A DNA stretch of 11,443 nt from Mycoplasmataceae bacterium (GCA_020024715.1 JAHHTJ010000012.1:1-11443); one strand, 5' to 3'; shown: positions 1-8,494, counted from the first letter of the stretch. The notes: generated by a model from the letters alone, not told the origin. Translations and numbers: made by a program.

Positions 1-333
1 CAATATATAAATAACTCTAGACTCTTGTTTTGTTCAATAATTAAAAATAACTAATAAAGATTTAATTAAACTAAAAACATAATGAAAATTATGATAACTA
101 TTAATTAATTTTTTATTATGTGTAGCTTTATGAAATTGACGAATTAAACGAATTGATTTAAAAGACTTAAAAAAAACTGAATAAGCAAATTTTTTATCTG
201 ATGTTTCATCAAAAATTATGTTTCAAACTTCGTTATAAATATTAATTAATGTTTTTTTTAATAATCCTGTGTTAGAAAAATTAATAAATCTAGGTTCATC
301 ATCTAATCTTTTTAAAACTATTGAATATTCCAT
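1..333 (-). CDS. Hypothetical protein, 3' end cut off by window edge
   Basis: An open frame of 111 codons starts at an ATG whose first base is 333 and runs off the left edge with no TAA or TAG. It needs UGA read as Trp twice (codons 37 and near 102). I do not recognise the protein. The N terminus is hydrophilic (MEYSIVLKRLDDEPRF), the middle is rich in Lys, Phe, Arg and His, and a stretch near residues 88-100 (VFSLIKSLLVIFNYW) is hydrophobic enough to be an amphipathic or membrane-associated helix. There is no Shine-Dalgarno sequence; a TATAAT box lies only 6 bases before the ATG, which fits leaderless transcription. It sits downstream of the PEBP gene in the same direction but beyond a terminator, so it is probably a separate unit. 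The frame, strand and lack of stops make it a likely gene, but its function is unknown. Confidence 0.6.
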
Positions 334-339
334 ATTTTA

Positions 340-345
340 ATTATA
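340..345 (-). promoter_or_regulatory. -10 box (TATAAT), possible leaderless start
   Basis: On the minus strand a perfect TATAAT ends 6 bases before the ATG at 333, which would put the transcription start at or within a base or two of the A of the ATG. No convincing -35 hexamer is visible; that position falls inside the terminator hairpin of the preceding gene. In such AT-rich DNA a chance TATAAT is common, so this is tentative. Confidence 0.35.
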
Positions 346-372
346 TAAAAACCATAAGCTTATGCTTATGGT
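345..372 (-). terminator. Rho-independent terminator after the PEBP gene
   Basis: A perfect 9-bp stem (ACCATAAGC at 351-359, GCTTATGGT at 364-372) with a 4-nt loop lies 7 bases past the PEBP stop codon. On the minus strand it is followed at once by TTTTATAT. The placement and T-run fit an intrinsic terminator for the dnaK-PEBP unit. Confidence 0.75.
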
Positions 373-379
373 AATTATT

Positions 380-901
380 TTATTTATGATACTTTACATT
401 GATAAAATCAAATCCAATGATATGTTGCAAAATTTTATGATAAAACTCATCTAAAAAGAAACCTGGTTGTAATTTAATATCTTCTTTATCTAAAGCAAAA
501 ATATAAATTGTATAAATATGATCTTTATCAGGAGGAGTTGGACCTGTATAATTAGCATTCTCTAGAATTTCTTCAATACTAGGTTTGTGGTTTCTTGTGT
601 TTAATCATTGTATGTTTGTACAAGAATTTTGACCTTGTATTATTGTTTTATCTAGATGAGTAGCATCATATACTAATTCATTGTTTTTAATATTAGCTAC
701 TAATCAATGAATAAACGGAAAACCAACTACATGAGTTGCATCATAATCTATCATGTATAAAGCATAACTTTTAGCAGCACTTACTTTATCTCATTTAATT
801 GGAAATGAAACCTTAGAATGTTTCCCATATCCTCCGAAATCAACATTCAAAACATTATCTTTAATAAATTCGGATTTAATATTTAAATCAAGTTTTTGCA
901 T
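380..901 (-). CDS. YbhB/YbcL-type PEBP family protein
   Basis: 173 residues, the usual length for bacterial phosphatidylethanolamine-binding-protein relatives (YbhB/YbcL, Raf kinase inhibitor-like). Visible family marks in order: the strand with two acidic residues ending the AL.M.D.DA motif (D52, D54), G60 followed by HW at 65-66 and the NI at 70-71, then Y118-TGPTPP (120-124), H128 and the IYIFALD strand at 132-138. These residues line the small anion/ligand pocket of the fold. The usual Pro after DxDA is Thr here. Bacterial members have no settled function; a cytosolic ligand-binding or regulatory role is the family-level guess. There is no signal peptide. The ATG shares its A with the last base of the dnaK TAA (TAATG), so translation is probably coupled to dnaK, and the CIRCE operator should then control it too. 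Three Trp codons are UGA. The family call is solid, the physiological role is not. Confidence 0.88.
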
Positions 902-2670
902 TATTTTTCTTCTGATTTATTTGAATCAGTTGAACCTTTATTTTTATCCATTTGATCAGCAAATTGTTTCATTACAGCTTCAATTTGATCCAATTTTGTT
1001 TTTAATTCATCAAATTTCTTTTCTTCTAATAATTTTTTTAATTCATCAATTTGATCTTGTGTTTGTTTCTTTTGTTCTTCAGAAATAGTTTTTGCTTGTT
1101 CTGAATTTAAAGATTTTTCAAATGAATTAATTAAACTTTCAGCACGATATCTAGTTTCTGCTTCTTCTTTTTCTTTATTATCTTTTTCTCTATTTTCTTC
1201 AGCTTCTTTAATCATGCGATCAATTTCTTCTTGTTTTAATCCACCAGCATCATTAATAGTAATAGTATTTTCTTTATTAGTTTTTAAATCCTTAGCAGTT
1301 ACATTTAAAATTCCGTTTGCATCAATATTAAATGTAATTTGAATTTGTGGCACACCTCTAGGAGCTGGATCAATTCCACCTAATTTAAAAATTCCTAGTG
1401 ATTTATTATCCTTTGCCATTGGACGTTCACCTTGAACAATATGAACATCTACTTCTGGTTGATTATCAACTGCTGTTGAAAAAACTTGAGATTTAGAAAC
1501 TGGAATAGTAGTATTTCTAGTAATAATAGTTGTAGCTACACCACCTTCTGTTTCAATTCCTAAAGATAATGGTGTTACATCTAATAATAAAATGTCTTTT
1601 ACATCACCAGCTAATACACCACCTTGAATAGCTGCACCAACCGCTACAACTTCATCTGGATTAATAGAACGATTTGGTTCTTTTCCAGTAATTTTCTTTA
1701 CTAATTCTTGTACTGCTGGCATTCTAGTAGAACCACCAACTAATAAAACTTCATTAATATCACTAGTTGATAATTTTGCATCTTTTAATGCATTTTCAAC
1801 TGGGTGAACGGTTCTATCTAATAATGGTTTTGACATCTTTTCAAATTCTGATCTAGTAATTGTTTTTTCAATATTAATAGGACCAGCATCAGTCATTCCG
1901 ATAAATGGTAATAAAATAGTAGTTTCTGTTACTCCTGATAATTCAATTTTTGCTTTTTCAGAAGCATCCTTTAATCTTTGCATTGCCATTTTATCTTTAG
2001 TTAAGTCTAATTTATATTCACTATTTGCATATTGAACTAATCAATCAATAATAACTTGGTCTCAATCATCACCACCTAAATTAGTATCACCATTAGTTGC
2101 TAATACTTCAAATGTTCCTTCAGCCATATCTAAAATAGATACATCAAAAGTACCACCACCTAAATCATAAACAAGAATTTTTTGTTCATGTTCTTTCTTA
2201 TTTAATCCGTAAGCTAAAGCAGCAGCTGTTGGTTCGTTAATAATTCTTAATACTTCTAAACCAGCAATTTTACCTGCATTTTTAGTAGCATTACGTTGTG
2301 CATCATTAAAGTATGCAGGAACTGTAATTACAGCTTTATTAATTTTTCTTCCTAATTTCTTTTCAGCAAATGTTCTAATGTAAGAAAGAATTTGTGCTGA
2401 AATTTCTTCTGGAGTATATTGTTTACCATTAATATCAAATTTTTTATCTGTACCCATTGATCTTTTTACAGAAATTATAGTATTTGGGTTAGTAATCATT
2501 TGACGTTTTGCACCATCACCAACAATAATATCTGGACCTTTAAAAGCAACAATTGATGGAGTAGTTCTTTTACCTTCTGGATTTTCAATAACTACTGGTT
2601 GTCCACCATCCATATAAGCTACACAAGAATTTGTAGTTCCTAAGTCAATTCCTAAAATAATATCTTTCAT
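901..2670 (-). CDS. dnaK: Chaperone protein DnaK (Hsp70)
   Basis: 589 residues. Cytosolic Hsp70 ATPase that binds exposed hydrophobic peptides and cycles with DnaJ and GrpE. The nucleotide-binding domain spans about residues 1-370, with phosphate-1 motif GIDLGTTNSCVA at the N terminus, VYDLGGGTFDVS for phosphate 2, GGDDWD, and the adenosine motif LLVGGSTRMPAVQ. The substrate-binding part follows: DVTPLSLGIET, then VSKSQVFSTAVDNQ and QGERPMAKDNKSLG, then an acidic/lysine helical lid ending in a Ser/Asn/Lys-rich tail. The frame crosses two UGA codons read as Trp (GGDDW and IIDW). It is slightly shorter than the E. coli protein, as usual for mycoplasmas. The start at 2670 is chosen over an in-frame ATG at 2697 because AAGGAGA lies 8 nt before it and the family begins near KDIILGIDLG. 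No grpE, dnaJ or hrcA is adjacent in this window. Regulation by HrcA through CIRCE is expected. Confidence 0.98.
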
Positions 2671-2678
2671 GTTATAAG

Positions 2679-2685
2679 TCTCCTT
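2679..2685 (-). promoter_or_regulatory. Ribosome binding site of dnaK
   Basis: AAGGAGA on the minus strand, 8 nt from the ATG at 2670. It settles the dnaK start: the upstream in-frame ATG at 2697 would place this site inside the coding sequence and has no such signal. Confidence 0.85.
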
Positions 2686-2708
2686 AAATAATTTCAAGTA
2701 TTATTTAT

Positions 2709-2714
2709 ATTATA
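2709..2714 (-). promoter_or_regulatory. -10 box of the dnaK promoter
   Basis: TATAAT on the minus strand, just downstream of the CIRCE operator and about 40 bases before the dnaK ATG. The -35 region would lie inside CIRCE (around 2732-2737) and does not match TTGACA well. Bound HrcA would therefore occlude the polymerase directly. Confidence 0.65.
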
Positions 2715-2722
2715 TACAAAAA

Positions 2723-2749
2723 TTAGCACTCTCGTATAAAAAGTGCTAA
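2723..2749. promoter_or_regulatory. CIRCE operator (HrcA binding site)
   Basis: TTAGCACTC, nine bases, then AAGTGCTAA: the CIRCE consensus TTAGCACTC-N9-GAGTGCTAA with a single mismatch (A for G at 2741). It lies just upstream of the dnaK -10 box. In Firmicutes and Mollicutes the HrcA repressor binds this dyad and releases it on heat shock, so it predicts heat induction of dnaK and of the coupled PEBP gene. Confidence 0.95.
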
Positions 2750-2871
2750 TTTATTTTTATAAAAAAATATAGAAACTGTTAGACAACTCCTATATATTTA
2801 AGTTTTTGAGAACTTACAAAACTATTTTAGTATTTTTTTGTTTAAACTAAAAAAAATATTTAATTTTTTAT

Positions 2872-2900
2872 AATAAAAAACACCTAATATTAGATGTTTT
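2872..2900 (-). terminator. Terminator overlapping the 3' end of the small membrane protein gene
   Basis: On the minus strand AAACATC (2899-2893) pairs with GGTGTTT (2884-2878), including one G-U pair, around an AT loop that contains the TAA stop codon. A run of six T follows (2880-2875). The hairpin therefore starts inside the last codons of the gene. The plus strand has a C-A mismatch in the same stem, so the signal favours the minus strand. Confidence 0.65.
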
Positions 2901-3195
2901 TAGATTCCATGTGTTTTAATTGGTGTTTTGTTTTAATTGCAATTACAATGTCTAAAATACAACCAATTAAGAAAATTCCAATTAATGCTAATATAAAATT
3001 GGTTTTTGGATCAATTTTACTTGCTTTAATAGTTAAAATGATTTGAAAAATAAATCCTAAAAATGATGTAAATACCAATCAATAACATATACATGCTATA
3101 ACTGATCATTTTCTAACATCGCGAACTTTTTCTAACTCATCAAATGAAGTATATTCATCATTTTGAAATTGTGTAGTTTGACTATAATTTTCCAT
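2890..3195 (-). CDS. Small two-helix membrane protein, unknown function
   Basis: 101 residues, read through two UGA Trp codons at 30 and 39. The start at 3195 is supported by AAGGAGA 8 nt upstream. Residues 1-29 are hydrophilic and acid-rich (MENYSQTTQFQNDEYTSFDELEKV), followed by two hydrophobic segments at about 31-56 and 66-88 separated by a short basic loop (KASKIDPKTN). The tail is basic (KTKHQLKHMESKN). By charge, both ends and the basic residues suggest a helical hairpin in the cytoplasmic membrane, but the topology is not certain. There is no signal peptide and no lipobox. It is the last gene after the transporter and amidohydrolase, 54 nt behind the latter, and may be co-transcribed or have its own weak promoter. 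It could be a small accessory membrane subunit. I do not recognise a family. Confidence 0.75.
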
Positions 3196-3207
3196 AAATT
3201 TCTCCTT

Positions 3208-3243
3208 AAATCATTTTTTATTATATAAATAATTTAATGATTT
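3208..3243 (-). promoter_or_regulatory. Hairpin with TATAAT in the gap before the small membrane protein gene
   Basis: AAATCATT (3208-3215) and AATGATTT (3236-3243) form an 8-bp inverted repeat in the 54-nt gap. Its loop holds a TATAAT on the minus strand (3225-3220), which would give a 5' leader of about 18 nt including the AAGGAGA site. It could be a weak promoter or a processing/attenuation hairpin; no T-run follows, so it is a poor terminator. The DNA is almost pure AT, so chance is possible. Confidence 0.35.
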
Positions 3244-3249
3244 AAAAAA

Positions 3250-4857
3250 TTATTTATGATATAAACATTCACCATTAACTCAGGTTGCTATAACTTTTGC
3301 GTTCTTAATTTCACCTGGATTTGTATTTTCAATATCTTTATCTAAAATGGTAAAATTAGCTAATTTACCTTCCTCTATTGTTCCTTTTAGGTTCTCTTCA
3401 CCATATTGAATAGCACCATTAATAGTTACTGCTTTTAATGCATTATAAACATCAATAGCTTCTTGTGCTCCTAAATATACATTATTTTTAGTAATACGAT
3501 TTACTGCACAATGAATAGCTAAAATTTGATCTGGTGCAACAACTGGAGAGTCTTCATGAAATGTAAAATTTAATTTATTTTTTAATGCGCTTTGACTAGG
3601 AGAAATATTCTTAGCTTTTTCAAAACCTACATTAGCAATATGAGTATCTCCTCAATAATAAACATGGGATACAAAAAAACTTAAATTTAGATTAATTTTA
3701 TTTAAAGCTAAATCATTGATTTGTTCTTTGGTCATAAATTGACAATGAATTCCAGTTCATTTATTAATAGGTTTATTAATAGTTTTTATCGCTTCTTTAG
3801 TACAATCAATAAATTGTGAACAAGCAGCATCACCATTAATGTGTGCAATAACAGTATAACATTTATTTAATGCATCATTCATTACTGGCTGTATTTGTTG
3901 AGATGTTCAATGATTTTGTCCAACATTAATAGTGCCTTTTGGTAACAAATAAGGTTTTGACATTCAAGCTGTTCTTTCTTGAGGAGAACCATCAATAAAA
4001 ATTTTTAAACCTGCTAGTTTTACATGTTGTACATAATTATGTAAATCTTTATTATCTTCAAATAATGTTGAATAATGCATAACATCAACATAACCATTAA
4101 CATCAATTTTTAAAATTTTTTGATTGATTGCTTCTCTTAACAAATTAAGTTCTAAAGGAGAAATTCTTCCGTCATGAGCAGTTGTTAAACCATAAGACAA
4201 ATAATAATTTTGTGCTTTCTTTAAAAGCTCAATTTGTTGTTGTAAAGAAGAAGTTAGATCAATCTTACTTACATTATCTAATCATGCTCTTTCTTCTAAT
4301 ACTCCATTTAATGTCTTATCATCATATCTACAATATTTACCACCAATTGGATCTTTAATATCATCAAGAATATTTAATCTTTTTAAAGCTAAGGTGTTAG
4401 CTACAGCAACATGTCCAGAAATATTAACAATTAAAATAGGAATATCTTCAGCTATTTTATCAAGATCTTTTCTTGTTGGTTGAGTCTGATTTATAAAATT
4501 ATTGTTGTTATAATTTTCACCAACAAAAAATTGCATAGGTTTTTTATCTTTAATATTTAAATATTCATTTAAATTATTTTTCATTGTTGAAATGACTTCA
4601 TCGATGCTATTACACTTAGATAAATCGGGAAATGCTAATGAAAAAGCAACACCTGTAATGTGACTGTGAGCATCAATAAAACCAGGATACATTGAATTGT
4701 GATTTAAATCTACTAGTTTAGTATTACTATCAATTAATTGTTTTAATTCATCATATTTGCCAAGACTAATAATTTTGTCATCATTAATTAATACTGCATC
4801 ACAACGAATATGATTATTCATTGTTACAATATTACCATTATAAAAAAGTGTTTTCAT
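3250..4857 (-). CDS. YtcJ-like metal-dependent amidohydrolase (Amidohydrolase_3 family)
   Basis: 535 residues, a full-length member of the amidohydrolase superfamily branch that includes YtcJ and N-substituted formamide deformylase. Visible marks in order: an N-terminal strand (LFYNGNIVTMN) and PGFIDAHSH with the metal-binding H64 and H66; SGH at 147-149; GLTTAHDG near 223-230; KIFIDGS near 285-291, where K285 is the likely carboxylated lysine; AHINGD with H339; IHCQ; NLSFFVSHVYYWGDTH; and FHEDSPVVAPD carrying the catalytic-type Asp. It ends with the GTIEEGKLANFTILD strand typical of the family. It should be a cytosolic zinc- or iron-type hydrolase acting on an amide or C-N bond; the substrate cannot be read from sequence. 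Several Trp codons are UGA. It begins 2 nt after the transporter stop, with AAGGAAG overlapping that gene's end, so the two are almost certainly one operon. Confidence 0.9.
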
Positions 4858-4859
4858 GA

Positions 4860-7361
4860 CTATTCTTCCTTATTGTTTTCATATCAAATTGATGAAATAT
4901 CTTTGTGAATGTCATCTTTATTTCAACGTTTTTCAATTTTGTCATATTTATCTAAATAATAATTTTCTTTATTTTCTAATTTTTGAATTTCATCATTATG
5001 TGCAGTAATTTTATTTTGATAATTACGTTGTTTATGATCTTTAAACGCTTCAACTCTTTGATCGATTAATTGGTTTAAAATAAAATAATTATTTGCATTT
5101 CATATCATCATTAATTGATGAGCATTTTTAGCTTTTTCTAAACTAAAATTCTTATTATTGTTAAGAGCTTGTAATTTATTTTCTAATTTTTTTAGTTTAG
5201 TTTGTAATTTAAATAATCTTGGATTGGTTTGAATATTTTGTTCATTTTGTAAATTTTGAATTTTTGAAATAAAGTTTGCATATTTAACAAAATAGTTATC
5301 AACTTGTGTAAAATCATAGTAATTTTCAGAAACTATTTGATCATTATTCAATTGATTAATTAAATCTAAATATTCATTCTTTAATGAAACATTTTTTTCA
5401 ATTGTTGCTTGATTTTTTATTTGATTAATTAAATCTAAATAAGCATTATTAATTTTGTTATTAAATTCATTAACTTTCATATTTATTTTTTCAAGTTTTT
5501 TATTAATTCTTAATTGTTCTTGACTATTAATATGAACACCTTCAATATTAGATTTATTTTTATTAATTAATGATTCAACCTTAGCAATTTTTTTAGAATA
5601 ATTATTAATAATTTTGTTAACTTGTTTTGCATAAATAGCATTTTCTTTTTTATTTAATGTTTTTAAATGAACATTATTACTATTTTCTTGTTTTGTTTTT
5701 AACATTTTCAAATAAGTAGTAGTTATTCGTTTATCGTTATTTGTTAATCATATTTTTAAAGCTTTAAAGTAAATAACTAAATGGAATCTAGCAAGTTTTT
5801 TACCATATCTTGAATAATCATTTTTAGCCATTGCTAAATATCCTAATTTTTCAATTTTTCTAGCTGTAAAATAAAAACAAACAGTACCAATAGTTAAAAC
5901 AACAGCTGTAAAAATTCATACACCTACTCATTGACCAGCAAACATATGATCACCAATAAAACTAATTTTACTAGAAGTTTGAATTCCGCTTAAAATTGGA
6001 GAAGAAATAGCAAAACCAATAGCAAAACCAATACTTAATAAACCAATTACAACAGAAGCATCTTTCTTACCAAATAAACTTGTAGACATAAAACCAGCAG
6101 CACTAGTATATGTATAACAAGTAAATCCGCTAAGACCTACTCCAATAATTGTTAAATATGGATCAAATGCACCTAATAACATCAATAAAGAGCCAGCTAC
6201 TCTAACTGTTCCACCAACTAAAAATGCACCAGAAGCATTTAATTTAGTAAATAAATAACCACCTGTTAAATTACCAATTAAACAAGAAATTCCATAAACT
6301 AATCCAACAATAGTAGCAACATTTGCTAAATACATTGATGGATTTTCGCCTGGTAATATAAATTGTCTTGCAACTAAATATAATCCTTGGTGTACAAATG
6401 TAGGTCATTGACTAGCAGCACCTGCAATTCCTAAACCAAAAATACCATATGATATACATAATAGATAAAAATATGGAACTCTTAAAGTAGTTTTTAAACC
6501 AGCACCATTTTTAGCAATATCTTCATCTTTTGATAAAGTATTATTGCTAAATTTTTCTTGATCATTTAAAGCAATAGTTTTTGGTAAATTAATCAATAAA
6601 ATACTAATTAATACACCACCAATTACACCAACAGCTCCATAAATAAAAAATGCATTATAAACAGAAATATGAGCTAATGTTTGATTAATTGCTACTTGTC
6701 AAATAAGATTTCCAGCACTTCCACCAGCAAAAGCAATTCCTAAAAATGTACCACGATTTTTACCAGGAACTCAAGCCCCTACTAAAAAAGGTACACCTAA
6801 ACCAGAAAACAAAGATGTTCCAACTAAACTAAAACCATATCAAAAATATAATCAAATCGCTTTAGCTGCAAAATCTTTATCAACATTAATTGCATCAGGA
6901 GTTCAAATAATTCCTAGTAAGCCAATCATAGCAAAACTAAAACCACAAACAAAACAACCTACTGCTAATAAAAATTTTAAGTTAATTTTTTTTGCAAAAA
7001 GTCTTCCTAACAAAGGACTCATCATAGCAGAAATAAGGGCTCCAAATGTAAATACAAGGGTAAATATTACGAAATTTCCCATCAGTGCTTCAGACCCATC
7101 AATACTTGGGTGACCACCAAAAATTCCATAATAATGAGAACCATTTGTAAGATGTGTTCCATCAACTACAAATGGTTCCATATTTCCTAAAATGTTATTT
7201 GCAACACCATAAGGAATTGCTTGAAATAAAAAAGCTCCAAAAAGTGCAAATCATTTGATTCACTTTTGACGTTCATGTGCTTTTAAAATAAGTAATTTCT
7301 TATTTTCAAAATTCCTACCATTATGAAGACTTTTTTTATTTACAATTTCATTCATTGTCAT
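4860..7361 (-). CDS. MFS transporter with long C-terminal coiled-coil extension
   Basis: One uninterrupted frame of 833 residues under code 4. Residues 1-34 are a basic cytoplasmic N terminus. About 35-500 hold twelve hydrophobic segments in the 6+6 pattern of the major facilitator superfamily, with an MFS loop 2-3 motif (SPLLGRLFAKK near 117), a similar copy in the second half (GNLTGGYLFTKL), a hydrophilic central loop near 258-296, and the Gly-rich segment SLFSGLGVPFLVGAW. The order of features resembles the oxalate/formate antiporter (OFA) branch, but the substrate is not known. After the last membrane helix (479-500) comes a tail of about 333 residues rich in Lys, Asn, Gln and Glu, mostly predicted coiled coil from about 555 to 800, ending at TAG. 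Such a tail is absent from ordinary MFS proteins of 400-550 residues. The start at 7361 is chosen for AGAGG 6 nt upstream. First gene of the operon with the amidohydrolase. Confidence 0.88.
5352..5441 (-). repeat. Direct repeat in the coiled-coil tail of the transporter
   Basis: An identical 21-base segment occurs at 5352-5372 and 5421-5441, exactly 69 bases (23 codons) apart. It encodes YLDLINQ twice in frame, first followed by IKN and then by LNN. This looks like a small internal duplication within the coiled coil. Only two copies are evident. Confidence 0.7.
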
Positions 7362-7398
7362 AAAAAACCTCTTTTAAATAAATAGAATATTCATGATA

Positions 7399-7427
7399 AT
7401 TATAATACTTTACATAAAATTAAACAA
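7399..7427 (-). promoter_or_regulatory. Promoter of the transporter-amidohydrolase operon
   Basis: On the minus strand TTGTTT (7427-7422), a 17-base spacer, then TATAAT (7404-7399). Transcription would start near 7392, at a GAATATTC palindrome (7385-7392), leaving a leader of about 31 nt with the AGAGG ribosome site. Spacing and -10 are ideal; the -35 matches TTGACA at four of six bases. Confidence 0.7.
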
Positions 7428-7495
7428 ATTCATTGAATAAATTAAAATCTTATCAATTAAATAAAAGCTTATTTTTATTAAATTAAAATCAGTTA

Positions 7496-7512
7496 TATCA
7501 TTAATAATGATA
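7496..7512. promoter_or_regulatory. Perfect 17-nt dyad upstream of the unknown gene
   Basis: TATCATTA, one central A, TAATGATA: eight-base arms in perfect symmetry, ending 20 bases before the ATG at 7533 and 7 bases before the AAGGTGA ribosome site. It lies in the 171-base divergent gap shared with the transporter operon. The position and symmetry resemble an operator for a dimeric repressor; as RNA it would be a poor hairpin because the loop is too small. No regulator is identified. Confidence 0.4.
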
Positions 7513-7532
7513 AGTATTTAAGGTGATATATC

Positions 7533-8372
7533 ATGCAAATAAAAAATTTTGAATGACTACCATTATATTCAAGTAAGATGATTATATTTAATCGTACTGG
7601 TGAAAAAATAAATGGGTATCCAATAATAATATCTGAATTAGATGATCAAATTTATTTCATAAAAATGGAATTTGCTTCTTATAAAATTCATAAAACAAAT
7701 AGAAAAGAATTAGCTGAACATCAACAAGATTATATTGATTTAAAACAAGCTATTATTCTTCATCCTAGTAATAACTTAAAAACCAATATACAAGATGCAC
7801 CATTTTTTAATGAAGATTTTATTATTGATACAACATCAATATTCGTAATGAATAAAGAAGATTTTATCAAACTATATCCATTAAATGAATTTGATAATTT
7901 AATGAAAAATACTAGAACGATTTTGTATCAAACTCGTTTAACAATCTTAGAAATGTTACAAAAAAACATTAGCAATAATGCTTTTTCATTAACTTATATT
8001 AAACTAATAGATTCTGATAATTATCAATTTATACCAGAACTTATTTATTCTAGTAATGAATTTATTAATAAAGAAAGATGAGATATTGTCATCAATCATC
8101 ACACATTACTTCGCACTATTGATAAATATATTGATAATTACCGTGCATTTTTTAATGAAGAAAGATATATAAAATATAAAGAAAAATTAGAAAATCTTAT
8201 TTCAAATTTGGTTAAAGCTACAAAAAATTCTTTTGATTATCTAAAAGAAGAAAGTACAAAAAATAATATTGATTTGTTATTACTTGATCAATCTAAAAAT
8301 TTATCTTGATATGAAAATGAAATTTATGATTATAAAACTGATAACTTTATAGATAGTTTTATAAATAAATAA
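7533..8372 (+). CDS. Hypothetical protein, unknown function
   Basis: 279 residues, in frame through UGA Trp codons at 8, 183 and near 259. The start at 7533 is supported by AAGGTGA 6 nt upstream and gives MQIKNFEWLPLYSSK at the N terminus. The first ~115 residues look like a compact, mostly beta domain (GEKINGYPIIISELDDQIYFIKM, then FIIDTTSIFVMNKEDFIKLY); the rest is mainly helical, charged and Lys/Glu/Asn-rich, with a likely coiled coil around 205-245. No signal peptide or membrane helix. The pattern of PIII, then YFIK, then a late 'D.tsIF.m' strand vaguely recalls PemK/ToxN-like beta-barrel proteins and some mycoplasma mobile-element proteins, but I see no catalytic signature that would confirm this, so no function is assigned. 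It is divergent from the transporter operon and precedes mnmG, which has its own promoter. Confidence 0.8.
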
Positions 8373-8411
8373 TTTCTTTGATTATTTTTGATTTAAAACT
8401 AATACACATAT

Positions 8412-8441
8412 TTGATAAATATTAAAACATTCAAATATAAT
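8412..8441 (+). promoter_or_regulatory. Promoter of mnmG-rsmG
   Basis: TTGATA (8412-8417), an 18-base spacer, and TATAAT (8436-8441). Transcription would start near 8448, giving a leader of about 47 nt. No Shine-Dalgarno sequence precedes the mnmG ATG. A second -10-like TAATAT (8484-8489) lies right before the ATG and could give a leaderless start. Confidence 0.65.
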
Positions 8442-8494
8442 ATAAATAATATAGGTCAAAGATATATTAAATCAAATCATTATTAATATAAAAC

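Noticed and set aside
1990..2061. Apparent split of dnaK into two genes
   Set aside because: The break is made only by two UGA codons at conserved Trp positions (GGDDW, IIDW). The frame is the same on both sides, so this is genetic code 4 and not a pseudogene. The same holds for the breaks in the transporter, amidohydrolase and mnmG.
2751..2871. Hairpin-like bits (AAGTT...AACTT near 2810-2825, ACTA...TAGT near 2830-2840) in the gap upstream of dnaK
   Set aside because: The stems are 4-5 bp of AT-rich DNA with no supporting gene boundary or T-run in a useful place. Likely chance.
5100..5711. Separate coiled-coil gene starting at 5711
   Set aside because: It is in the transporter's frame with no TAA or TAG between 7361 and 4862, and no ribosome site precedes 5711. 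It is the transporter's tail.
7362..7532. Type III toxin-antitoxin RNA repeats before the unknown gene
   Set aside because: A ToxN-type system would show several tandem ~35-base repeats followed by a terminator upstream of the toxin. I see only AT-rich DNA, a promoter for the opposite strand and one dyad.
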